Part shown: positions 35,993-44,514 of the stretch, one piece after another
Position numbering within the stretch: the first letter of the stretch is position 1
How the letters are laid out: every line of letters begins with the position of its first letter
Source: Spirochaetaceae bacterium
GTDB lineage: Bacteria > Spirochaetota > Spirochaetia > Treponematales > Treponemataceae
DNA length: 64,000 bases
Assembly (NCBI GenBank): GCA_017622235.1
Contig: JAGARN010000005.1
Coordinates: 265,124 to 329,123 of the forward strand
Reading direction: 5' to 3'
Translations under genes and position numbers: made by a program
Notes under the pieces: model-generated
What the model saw: only the letters and a program-made list of their open reading frames with translations
Told to the model about the DNA's origin: nothing
The model's database searches: none

Positions 35993-37192
35993 GTGGCTAA
36001 AATATCTATGAGGAACGCAGTTGCCGAACTTGACGGCGATGAGATGACAAGAATTCTTTGGAAAGTTATAAAAGAAAAACTGTTAGAACCATTTATAGAA
36101 CTTAAAACGGAATATTACGACCTCGGACTAAAAGAACGAGATGATTCAAATGATGAAATAACCTACAAGGCAGCACAAGCAATAAAAAGGCTTAAAGTTG
36201 GGGTAAAATGTGCAACTATTACCTCCAACGCAGCTCGTGTGAAAGAATACAACTTAAAGCAACTTACGCCAAGCCCTAACGGAATAATTCGAGCTGAGTT
36301 AGACGGAACTGTGTTCCGAAAGCCCATTATTGTTAACAATATAAAGGGTACTGTTTCTTGTTGGAAAAAGCCTCTTATCCTAGGTCGTCATGCATATGGT
36401 GACGTATACAAGAATTGCGAGATCCAGACTTCTGGACCTGGAAAAGCAGAATTGGTTTTTACTGGGCAAGACGGAAAAGAAATACGTAAAACAATTATGG
36501 AAATGAAAGGACCTGGCATACTTCAAGGTATACACAACACGGATAAGTCAATAGAAAATTTTGCTAGGTGCTGCTTTTTATATGGTCTTTCAGAAAAAGT
36601 TAGTGTTTGGTTTGCAACAAAAGACACAATAAGTAAAACCTACGATGGGCGTTTCAAAGAAATTTTTCAACACATTTACGAAACTGAGTTCAAAGAGGAC
36701 TACAAAAAAAATGACATCGAATATTTTTACACCTTAATTGATGATGCAGTCGCTAGAGTAATGCAAAGCGAAGGTGGTTTTTTGTGGGCCTGTAAGAATT
36801 ACGACGGTGATGTAATGAGTGATATGGTGGCTTCTGCAAGTGGTAGTTTAGCGATGATGACAAGTGTTCTTGTTTCTCCAGATGGAGTTTTTGAGTATGA
36901 AGCTGCACACGGAACAGTTCAACGACATTATTATCGCTATATGCAGGGTGAAAAAACATCTACAAACCCTGTGGCGTTAATTTTTGCCTGGACAGGAGCG
37001 TTAGCAAAGCGTGCTCAATTAGACGACACAAAAGAGCTTGCAGACTTTGCAGCAAAATTAGAAAAGGCCACCCTTGATACAATCGAATCTGGTATAATGA
37101 CTGGTGATTTGGCGAAAATAGCAAGTCCAGCTGCAAAGCAAGTTTTAGACTCTTGGAGTTTTATAGATGCTATTGCTGAAAGGTTGAGATGA
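35993..37192 (+). CDS. icd: NADP-dependent isocitrate dehydrogenase, eukaryote-like type
   Basis: The enzyme converts isocitrate to 2-oxoglutarate with NADPH production. Segments VAELDGDEMTRILW, SPNGIIRAELDGTVFR, ILGRHAYGDVYKN, LIDDAVARVMQSEGGFLWACKNYDGDVMSD and the NADP-region ASPAHGT-like YEAAHGTVQRHYY identify the homodimeric, eukaryote-like class of about 400 residues rather than the E. coli type. The start is GTG with GGTGG upstream. It is followed by a response regulator after 39 bases. Confidence 0.93.
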   Translation: MAKISMRNAVAELDGDEMTRILWKVIKEKLLEPFIELKTEYYDLGLKERDDSNDEITYKAAQAIKRLKVGVKCATITSNAARVKEYNLKQLTPSPNGIIRAELDGTVFRKPIIVNNIKGTVSCWKKPLILGRHAYGDVYKNCEIQTSGPGKAELVFTGQDGKEIRKTIMEMKGPGILQGIHNTDKSIENFARCCFLYGLSEKVSVWFATKDTISKTYDGRFKEIFQHIYETEFKEDYKKNDIEYFYTLIDDAVARVMQSEGGFLWACKNYDGDVMSDMVASASGSLAMMTSVLVSPDGVFEYEAAHGTVQRHYYRYMQGEKTSTNPVALIFAWTGALAKRAQLDDTKELADFAAKLEKATLDTIESGIMTGDLAKIASPAAKQVLDSWSFIDAIAERLR

Positions 37193-37231
37193 ATTTGTTC
37201 TGTGAGTTCTATAATAGGAGTGTGATTAATC

Positions 37232-38251
37232 ATGAAAAAAGAAGTTTTTAAGATTCTATGTGCAGATGACAGTCTTGCAATTCGGACATATTTGGCGGAT
37301 TTGCTTAAATCTTGGAACTATGATGTAACCACTTGTGAATCTGGTAAACAGGCTTGGGAACTTTACCAAAATGATCCTTCATACTCTGTTTTCATTTTGG
37401 ACTGGGTTATGCCAGAAATGACAGGAATAGAAACTTGCAAAAAAATCAGAGAATCTGATAGCCAAGGCTACAAATATATTTTGATGCTAACAAGCAAAGA
37501 TTCAACAGAAGATATTGTAGAAGCATTAAACTCTGGAGCAGATGATTATCTTTCAAAACCCTTCCATCCTGCTGAACTTAAAGCCCGAATACAAACAGCT
37601 CACCGATTTTTCCAATACGAACAGGAGCAAAAACTTATTGAATATAAAACAAGGTTTGCCTGTTACCAAGCACTTACAGAATTGGCAGAAGCTAGAGATT
37701 ACGAAACAGGGCAGCATTTGAACAGAGTTTCTGCCATGTCAAAACTAATTGCAAAAACCATGGGCATGGATGAAGAATATCAAAACAAAATTGCAGTTTT
37801 TGCTCCCATGCATGATATAGGCAAAGTTGGTATTCCAGATGGTATTTTACATTTACCAAGAAAACTAACTCCAGCAGAATTTGAAGTAATTAAAACCCAT
37901 TCTACAATCGGCTACCAAATTCTCAAAGACAAACCAACAATGGAAATGGCATCTCAGATTGCCCATAGCCACCACGAAAAATGGAATGGGAAAGGTTATC
38001 CCCAAGGACTGAAAGGTGAAGAAATTCCATTATGTGCAAGAATCGTTTCAATCATTGATGTATATGATGCGTTACGTGCAGTTCGTCCTTATAAAAAAGC
38101 ATATACCCATAAAGATTCCGTAGAATGCATTTACAGTGACGAGGGAAAATCTTTTGACCCAAAGGTTGTACAAGCTTTCAAATCTGTTGAGGATAAAATT
38201 CAAGCTTTATTCGATGACCAATACAAAAGTTTTTCTGACACGCCAGAATAA
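37232..38251 (+). CDS. REC-HD-GYP response regulator (c-di-GMP phosphodiesterase)
   Basis: Residues 1-125 are a receiver domain with acidic DDSLA pocket, the phospho-acceptor Asp in FILDWVMPEMTG, and KPFHPAEL. Residues about 145-330 are an HD-GYP domain with EARDYETGQHLNRV, HDIGKVGIPD, THSTIGYQIL, HHEKWNGKGYPQGLKGEEIP, so metal ligands and the GYP motif are intact. RpfG-like proteins hydrolyse c-di-GMP under control of a histidine kinase, none of which is encoded nearby. It fits the PilZ protein as the degradative arm of c-di-GMP signalling. Confidence 0.93.
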   Translation: MKKEVFKILCADDSLAIRTYLADLLKSWNYDVTTCESGKQAWELYQNDPSYSVFILDWVMPEMTGIETCKKIRESDSQGYKYILMLTSKDSTEDIVEALNSGADDYLSKPFHPAELKARIQTAHRFFQYEQEQKLIEYKTRFACYQALTELAEARDYETGQHLNRVSAMSKLIAKTMGMDEEYQNKIAVFAPMHDIGKVGIPDGILHLPRKLTPAEFEVIKTHSTIGYQILKDKPTMEMASQIAHSHHEKWNGKGYPQGLKGEEIPLCARIVSIIDVYDALRAVRPYKKAYTHKDSVECIYSDEGKSFDPKVVQAFKSVEDKIQALFDDQYKSFSDTPE

Positions 38252-38257
38252 GATTAT

Positions 38258-39073
38258 TTACTGGAATTTAAGAACTCCACCCCAACGAATTCCTTGGTGG
38301 CGACATAAAGTTTCATATCTATTAGTTTCCGAAGAATCTACTAAATCTGTAACAAAGAAATTGTCTGCAAGTAAGTCTTGTTTTGAATTTTGATGATTAT
38401 TTTGCTGATTTGCGAATGCCACTTTTAAAGCTTGCCTAACCACCCCGCTTCTTGAATCAACAACTTGAATTTTATTTTTTGTTGCATTTTTTATATCTTC
38501 TGCAACATGAACAAAATGTGTGCAACCCAGAACAATAGTATCAACATTGTTGCTAGAAAAATACTCTACAGCAGGAATAATTGCTTTGTACCTGGCTGTA
38601 GCAGAAGATGTATCTAATTCATGTTCAATAAAAGATATTAACTGTGAATCACCACGTCTTATAACTTTGCAATTTGGAGCAAATTGGCGAATAAGGCTAT
38701 CAGTATAAGGTTCTTGTACAGTTCTTTCAGTTGCCAGTAACCCAATTATATTGTTGCGTGTAATAGAGGCAGCAGTTTTAATAGCAGGAACAGTTCCAAT
38801 AAAAGGTATGTTAGAAAAAACTTGCCGAAGTTTAGGCAAAGCTACTACAGACATTGTATTACAAGCAAGTACTATAGCTTTAGGAGTGCAATGTTGTAAC
38901 AAAAGTTTTACGGCTTCACAAGCAGCCTCTTCAATATCTTTTGAAGATTTTTGCCCATATGGGAAATTTTTTGTATCAGCAAGATATATACAACTAGCTT
39001 CTGGGAAACTCTCTTTAAGATATTTCATATAGGGCAAACCCCCTGTCCCCGAATCCAAAAAGGCAAAATCCAT
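38258..39073 (-). CDS. murI: Glutamate racemase
   Basis: MurI makes D-glutamate for peptidoglycan. Motifs are FLDSGTGGLPY, the catalytic Cys in LACNTMSVVALP, TVPAIKTA and the second catalytic Cys in LGCTHFVHV. The length of 271 residues is typical. The gene converges on the HD-GYP gene with a 6-base gap. The region from the N terminus is preceded on the same strand, 22 bases away, by a small zinc-ribbon gene. Confidence 0.93.
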   Translation of the reverse strand: MDFAFLDSGTGGLPYMKYLKESFPEASCIYLADTKNFPYGQKSSKDIEEAACEAVKLLLQHCTPKAIVLACNTMSVVALPKLRQVFSNIPFIGTVPAIKTAASITRNNIIGLLATERTVQEPYTDSLIRQFAPNCKVIRRGDSQLISFIEHELDTSSATARYKAIIPAVEYFSSNNVDTIVLGCTHFVHVAEDIKNATKNKIQVVDSRSGVVRQALKVAFANQQNNHQNSKQDLLADNFFVTDLVDSSETNRYETLCRHQGIRWGGVLKFQ

Positions 39074-39095
39074 ATTTTTTCCTTAAAATCGCAAA

Positions 39096-39377
39096 TTAAA
39101 CTGAAAACAAATTATCAAAAGCTGTTCTTGCATTTTTTTGAGCCAAACCATTACTACCACCAGTAAATTCCTTTGCTACAGAAAACCAATCACAAAAGTT
39201 TGCTCGCTCTTTATCTACTACAAGTTCATCTATTGATTCATGACAATCATAATGTGAATTCGGTGAATAAAACTTACAATTACGACAACAATGTAAGTCT
39301 GTGCCACATTCAGGACATACTGATGTTCTATATATTTCTAAAGTATTTTCAATAGGTTTTAAACATTTCCAACACAT
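39096..39377 (-). CDS. Small Cys-rich zinc-ribbon protein
   Basis: The 93-residue protein has CWKC at the N terminus, CPEC, CCRNC, a DCHE and FCDWF, enough for two zinc sites. No catalytic domain is seen. The CRNCKFYSP..HYDCHE segment suggests a family I have seen next to phage- and stress-related genes but cannot name with confidence. It lies directly upstream of murI on the same strand and divergent from the pentapeptide gene. Confidence 0.6.
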   Translation of the reverse strand: MCWKCLKPIENTLEIYRTSVCPECGTDLHCCRNCKFYSPNSHYDCHESIDELVVDKERANFCDWFSVAKEFTGGSNGLAQKNARTAFDNLFSV

Positions 39378-39429
39378 ATATACATAATAACCATTTGACT
39401 AATCCTGTGCAATGCCCTAAACTATCAGT

Positions 39430-40059
39430 ATGTTTGAACTAAATACTTGTATTCATCCATCTTGTCAAAGAGCAGCTCTTTCTGTAATCGATTCAGACGG
39501 AAAGCTTGCTGACAAACCGAATTATTGCCTAAAACATATACCTAATCCAGAAAGTGCAAAAGACGCAATATATGAATATATTCGAACACATCAGAAAATA
39601 ATTGGATTAAACGCTTGTGGGTTAACATTTACAGATATAAATCTTACAGATAAGCGTTTTTACGGATGTAATTTTCAATATTGTACTTTTAGCAACCTGC
39701 AATCAGAACTTTTTAGAGCAAGAATGTCTTTTTTTGATTTTTCATTATTTTCGGATTGTAATTTATTGCAATCGAATTTGCAATTCTCTTCCTTTGCGGG
39801 AGCAACATTTTCTCATGTTTTGTTTACTGGTTCTGAGCTTGTTCACAACAATTTTAGTGGAATAACTGCATACCAATCCTCTTTTGACGACTCTGATTTA
39901 TACAACTCAAGATTTATTTGTGCAAGACTTATTGATACTTCTGTTAGAAACTGCAACGTACAAAAAACAATTTTTCATAACATAGAGCAACAGAACCTTT
40001 CTTTTAAACTTTCAAATACAAGAGAGGCTGAATTTTCAAGATCAGAGGAAATAAAATGA
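39430..40059 (+). CDS. Pentapeptide-repeat protein
   Basis: After a Cys/His-rich N-terminal part (IHPSCQRAAL, YCLKH), residues about 60-200 carry pentapeptide repeats of the A(D/N)LxX form, written here as FYGCNFQYCTFSNL, DFSLFSDCNLLQSNLQFSSF, SSFDDSDLYNSRFICARL. Such right-handed beta-helices act as scaffolds or DNA mimics. Its stop overlaps the ATG of the metallo-beta-lactamase gene by 4 bases, so the two proteins are likely made together. The short Cys/His head resembles a metal-binding knuckle. Confidence 0.78.
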   Translation: MFELNTCIHPSCQRAALSVIDSDGKLADKPNYCLKHIPNPESAKDAIYEYIRTHQKIIGLNACGLTFTDINLTDKRFYGCNFQYCTFSNLQSELFRARMSFFDFSLFSDCNLLQSNLQFSSFAGATFSHVLFTGSELVHNNFSGITAYQSSFDDSDLYNSRFICARLIDTSVRNCNVQKTIFHNIEQQNLSFKLSNTREAEFSRSEEIK

Positions 40060-40640
40060 AAATCTATTTCCACCTAAACTTAGATGGTTTTTCCAACTGT
40101 TATGTTATAACCAACGAAATTACAATGGAAGCCATCATTATAGATCCAGGAAAAATTACAAAAGAAATTCTCCAACAATTAGAAGGTGGTCCTTTTAATC
40201 TTACAGCGGTACTTGTAACCCATAATCATACAAGCCACGTTAGAGGACTTACCACATTGAAAAAAATTTATACGCCAAAAGTTTATGCAGCAGATTATGA
40301 TATTGCTGGCTCTGAAGAAACTATTCTAAAAGGAGATGGCATAATTCAAATTGCTGGAATGCACGTTGGATATCTTGCTGTGCCCGGGCATACAGCTGAT
40401 TCTTTAGCATATAAAATAGGCCGCACTTTGTTCACTGGTGATGCTCTTACCACCGGAATAATTGGTAGCACAACAAGTAATTATGCAAGGCAAACATTAA
40501 TTTCAAACTTACAATCAAAAATTCTTTCGCAACAAGATGATATTTTGCTTATGCCAGGACATGGGCCACCTGTTTCTATAGCAGCGGAACGTAAATTTAA
40601 TCCTGCTTTTAATAGTGTTGAAAAAAAATCTATCTTGTAA
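40056..40640 (+). CDS. Metallo-beta-lactamase-fold hydrolase with variant metal motif
   Basis: This 194-residue glyoxalase-II-like protein has IIIDPG, THNHTSHVRG, VPGHTADSLAY, FTGDALTTG and MPGHGPP. The usual HxHxDH is HNHTSH, so the Asp that helps bind the second metal is a Ser, and the catalytic pattern is altered. Other ligands (GHT, GD and GHGP) are intact. It may bind one metal or act on an unusual substrate. It overlaps the pentapeptide gene start by 4 bases and its own end overlaps the convergent gene. Confidence 0.78.
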   Translation: MKIYFHLNLDGFSNCYVITNEITMEAIIIDPGKITKEILQQLEGGPFNLTAVLVTHNHTSHVRGLTTLKKIYTPKVYAADYDIAGSEETILKGDGIIQIAGMHVGYLAVPGHTADSLAYKIGRTLFTGDALTTGIIGSTTSNYARQTLISNLQSKILSQQDDILLMPGHGPPVSIAAERKFNPAFNSVEKKSIL

Positions 40641-42405
40641 CCAAGGCAACTCTACCAGATTCTATTCCCCATCTTTCAAAAACATATTGGCTTAAACGTT
40701 CTGACGCCTGTTCAAAACCTTTCCCTTTTGTGTTACGTACATAGGCACTAAGTTCAGGTTCTGCTCGTAACATAGTACCACGCCATGCAATATTATCCGC
40801 AAAATAGGATGCAGTTCTAGAAACAGATTGTTGCATTACATAAGCCATAAATTCATTTTGTACAAGATAGGTATCCTCTAAATTGTAGTTAAGAGAATCT
40901 TGAATCTGAAAAAATCGCAATAAAAAAGCTATTGAGTCTTTATCTGACGTTTCAAAAACCTCTTTCACTTTCTGTCTAAAACCACTGTCAATAAAATATA
41001 ACCCATGTAATCCTTCGTGAGCAATAAAAGTATACCGCAAATACAAAGGTGATTCCTGTGAAATAGAAATAATTGCCCCGTAACCAGGAGAATAACCTGT
41101 TACAATACCATCATTTTTTTGTGGAATTATAATTTTATTTGCAACAAGAATATCACACAGAATTTGTTCTTTGCTGTTTAGGGGAAAATTTGTTTCTGTA
41201 GCTAAAGAAAAAAACTTTGCCAAAGTTTCTGCTCTATAATCATGAGCATTAAACCCATGCTTGTTTTTTATTACAGAATCAGCAACTAATGTTCCAATAT
41301 ATCCAGTTTTTTCGGTAAAAAATGCTAAGCGTTTAAAAAAATCATCTTGAATTTTATAATTTGCACAATCAAAAAAAAGCACTCCAGGAAATTGTTCCCA
41401 TTGAAAAAGCTCATAATCGCTACATCGCCAGGAAGCCATGGGCCACAAAGGAATCATACCGGGGTCTGTGTCTAATGGGGACAAAACAACATCCTTTGTA
41501 CTTGGTGCAGAAACATATTCCATAACTATAGCTATAACATGATCAACTTCTGTTTTAGGTTCAACTAGTGAAAAAGGATTGTTTAAGGCACTACAGTGTA
41601 GCGTTATTTGTTTTTGACCTAGAGTACGGCGAACAAATATTTCTTCGCCACCAATATCAATCATTAAACGAAGTTGTTCCAAAGGGCTAACCGGTTGCGT
41701 TACAATAGGCAAAAGAGAAACTTTGATAACAGGTCGGTTACCAGAACTTTCTGCAACAGGAAACAGTTTCTGAGCTTTAGAAAAATCAATAGAAGTAAGA
41801 CTGTCGCCTGGTTTTACTTCAAGTATTCCTCCTTCTTCTCCAAAATAATATTCTGGAACAGAAGAAGCAAGATTGTAGCCAATTCTACACGGTAGCATAC
41901 TAGATTGTTCAATAGCAACTGCAACCTTTCCTGTTGAATGAACTAGAAAACCTTTAACCTTATCCAGTTCCGTATTGAGAGTTGCTATGGAAACTTTTAT
42001 TTTGTTGCCACCACTAGGCAGTTGACCACGAACTAATGGTCTTTCTGCAAGATTCTTTTTTAATTTCCCATTAGAGTCAAAATCAGTTTTATACAGCAAA
42101 CCAAAAGCAAATTGTCCATCAACCACTTCTGGAGTTTCTTCAACAGAAAGTTGTACTTGAAAAGAAACATTTCCCCAAGTTTCAGAAGCGATTTTTATTG
42201 AAGAAGAATCTTCTTCGGAAAATAAAAAGTAAGCATATGCAGAAGATTCAGGATTTGAAATAACAGCTTTTTTTGCATTTCGATTAATTGCAGTTAAGGG
42301 AAATTGAAAAACACCACAATCAAAATTCAATAAACTCTCATGGTTACATCCAACACACAAAATCAACGTAAAAAATAAAATAACAAATAGAAATTGCCTT
42401 TGCAT
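40630..42405 (-). CDS. Putative HExxH metalloprotease lipoprotein
   Basis: The signal peptide ends LCVGC, a lipobox, so the 591-residue protein should be a lipoprotein. The N-terminal half is beta-rich with no motif that I recognise. The C-terminal half has FIAHEGLHGLYF (HExxH plus G) near residue 470 and NEFMAYVMQ about 60 residues later, a gluzincin-like arrangement in which the second Glu could be the third metal ligand. A surface peptidase is therefore possible but unproven. No family name is assigned. Confidence 0.5.
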   Translation of the reverse strand: MQRQFLFVILFFTLILCVGCNHESLLNFDCGVFQFPLTAINRNAKKAVISNPESSAYAYFLFSEEDSSSIKIASETWGNVSFQVQLSVEETPEVVDGQFAFGLLYKTDFDSNGKLKKNLAERPLVRGQLPSGGNKIKVSIATLNTELDKVKGFLVHSTGKVAVAIEQSSMLPCRIGYNLASSVPEYYFGEEGGILEVKPGDSLTSIDFSKAQKLFPVAESSGNRPVIKVSLLPIVTQPVSPLEQLRLMIDIGGEEIFVRRTLGQKQITLHCSALNNPFSLVEPKTEVDHVIAIVMEYVSAPSTKDVVLSPLDTDPGMIPLWPMASWRCSDYELFQWEQFPGVLFFDCANYKIQDDFFKRLAFFTEKTGYIGTLVADSVIKNKHGFNAHDYRAETLAKFFSLATETNFPLNSKEQILCDILVANKIIIPQKNDGIVTGYSPGYGAIISISQESPLYLRYTFIAHEGLHGLYFIDSGFRQKVKEVFETSDKDSIAFLLRFFQIQDSLNYNLEDTYLVQNEFMAYVMQQSVSRTASYFADNIAWRGTMLRAEPELSAYVRNTKGKGFEQASERLSQYVFERWGIESGRVALVTR

Positions 42406-42451
42406 ATATACAATACTACACTTTTTTTAGCAAAAACGCTATAGTAAAACA

Positions 42452-42961
42452 ATGGCAATTACGGAGTACAGGGCAATAATTCTTATACCCCATGACAATA
42501 TTGTTAGTGAAATTACAAATCAGCACCGAAAAATAATAACTGTTGCACAAAAATATTGTACTGAAAGTTGTGTTTTTCCATTTTATATGCCACACTGTTT
42601 TTTTTCACCAGATTATGAAATAAAACAATTAAAAAAGGATATTAAATCCTGCAAAATTGAAGAACCAAAATATACAGAGGGCATTTTTATTCGACCCGTT
42701 TTGATAGAAGGTGCAACTGTTTTACCAACCCCCGTTGAATTAATGCCCTACGCAGCAAATAAAAGGCTCCCTGGGGGCTTTGCATTTGGATACGGTAATA
42801 ACCTTAAACTAGCGGAAGAAATAACACTAACAATGAACCAAATAAAACCAATAAATCTTAGGGTTTTTAAACTCTACGAGGCAATATATTCAATTCAAAA
42901 CAACAACCACCCATCATTCTTTTGGAAACTACAGAATGAACAGTGGGTAAAAATTAAGTAA
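42452..42961 (+). CDS. Protein of unknown function
   Basis: The 169-residue protein has no signal peptide or obvious motif. Features are a Cys/Phe-rich segment (YCTESCVFPFYMPHCFF, residues 35-51), a Pro-rich central part (VLPTPVELMPYAAN) and a Gly-rich FAFGYGNN. It is read opposite to the metalloprotease lipoprotein and ends 2 bases from the convergent LRR gene. I do not recognise it. Confidence 0.5.
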   Translation: MAITEYRAIILIPHDNIVSEITNQHRKIITVAQKYCTESCVFPFYMPHCFFSPDYEIKQLKKDIKSCKIEEPKYTEGIFIRPVLIEGATVLPTPVELMPYAANKRLPGGFAFGYGNNLKLAEEITLTMNQIKPINLRVFKLYEAIYSIQNNNHPSFFWKLQNEQWVKIK

Positions 42962-42963
42962 AG

Positions 42964-44304
42964 CTAGTTTATATAAACTACATTCCTAATTTTTAGAGAA
43001 GAGGACATAAGATACTGCTCTGCAAAACTGCCCCTTGCCAAGAATATACGCAACAAAGAGGAAAGACCTGTAAAAGCGTCCTTGCCTATCGACCTAACTG
43101 TGGCAGGAATTTCCAATCTTGCAAGTTTTTGGCAACCGTAAAATGCTTCCGCTCCGATAGTCCTAACAGACCGTGGGATATTTATAGAAAGCAATGCTTT
43201 ACAATCTGCAAAAGCACAATCACCTATTTCCGTTACATTTTTTGGAATAACTATGTCTTTAAGACTTTCACAGCCTTGCATCATATTTCTAGGGATAGAA
43301 GTTATGTTTTCTGGCAAATGTATTCTTAGCAAACTTTCACACTCAAAAAAAGCTCCCATTTCTATCGAAGTAACACTATCTGGAATATATAACTCTACTA
43401 CATTGGTACAACCCCAAAAAGCTCTTCCCCTTATTTTTTCAAGCCTGTAAGGAAGTGAAACAGAAATCAATCCTGTACAATGAGAAAACACATTTTCAGA
43501 CAATTCTGTGATAGTTGCAGGTAAATACAAAGTCCTTAATGAAGTACAGTGCATAAAAGCCGACATCCCGATCGTTTTAATACTATTGGGTAAATTAATA
43601 CTTTCTAGCTCAATACAATTAAAAAAAGCAAAAGGTTGTATTTCTTGCATTGCAGAATGCAACTGCACTGTGGTTAAAGATGAACAACCGTTAAAAATAC
43701 TACGAGGAACAACAGTACAATTTTTTGGAAAAGTAAAAGATTTCAATGAACTACAATTATGGAAAGCAAACTCACCTATGGAAGTTACTGTATCTGGAAC
43801 AAAAACAGAAACAAGAGACGAACAACCATTAAATGCATCTACACCTATTGAACGCAACGAAGAAGGTAAAGTTATATCAAGCAAACTACGACAATCTCTA
43901 AATGTATTTGGTTCAATCTTTAAAAGAAAACGTGGCATTGAAACCGAAAATAACGAATAACAGTCTTGAAAAGCTGCCTCACCTATTTCTAGCACTGTAT
44001 CTGGCATAACAACGTTAGAAAGATTTTGGCAACCATAAAATGCTTCTTTACCGATTCTATTAATTGTATCAGGAATAACCACTGTTTGTATATTTCTTGA
44101 ACGAAAAGCTCCATCAGCAATTTCGGTAACCTTTTTACCATCTATTTCTGCTGGAATAGCTAACATATACACGGTGGTCGCTGTAAGACCTGTTATAGAA
44201 ACAGTATTATTCTTTACAGTATAGTTAAAGTGTTGATATACATCCGCAAAAGCCATACAAGACAAAAAGGATAACAAACATAATACAAAAAAAATCTTCT
44301 TCAA
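42964..44304 (-). CDS. BspA-like leucine-rich-repeat surface protein
   Basis: The start is the TTG at 44304 (MKKIFFVLCLL), where GAGGTG sits 6 bases upstream; the frame to 44379 lacks a site. The signal peptide ends AFA before DVYQHF. About 17 repeats of 23 residues follow, each of the form FxxCxSLxxIxLPxSVxxIGxxA (for example AFAHCTSLRT, AFWGCTNVVE). This is the LRR_5/BspA type found in spirochaete and Bacteroidetes surface proteins that bind host or bacterial ligands. No cell-wall anchor is present, so release or an outer membrane association is possible. Confidence 0.88.
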   Translation of the reverse strand: MKKIFFVLCLLSFLSCMAFADVYQHFNYTVKNNTVSITGLTATTVYMLAIPAEIDGKKVTEIADGAFRSRNIQTVVIPDTINRIGKEAFYGCQNLSNVVMPDTVLEIGEAAFQDCYSLFSVSMPRFLLKIEPNTFRDCRSLLDITLPSSLRSIGVDAFNGCSSLVSVFVPDTVTSIGEFAFHNCSSLKSFTFPKNCTVVPRSIFNGCSSLTTVQLHSAMQEIQPFAFFNCIELESINLPNSIKTIGMSAFMHCTSLRTLYLPATITELSENVFSHCTGLISVSLPYRLEKIRGRAFWGCTNVVELYIPDSVTSIEMGAFFECESLLRIHLPENITSIPRNMMQGCESLKDIVIPKNVTEIGDCAFADCKALLSINIPRSVRTIGAEAFYGCQKLARLEIPATVRSIGKDAFTGLSSLLRIFLARGSFAEQYLMSSSLKIRNVVYIN

Positions 44305-44514
44305 AATAAACACCTCACTATCGAAAGAATTATTTTTAATTATTACAATATATAATACCATGAAGAACATAGAAGTCAAGTTTAGGAAATGAAGTATTTT
44401 TTTTCTTATTGTTGGAATTTAGTTATTATCAAAAAAAATCTCCAATATGTATTTTTTTTAATACAAATATAAAACACATTGACGGTTTCCTTTCATTTAT
44501 GCATATTAATATGT

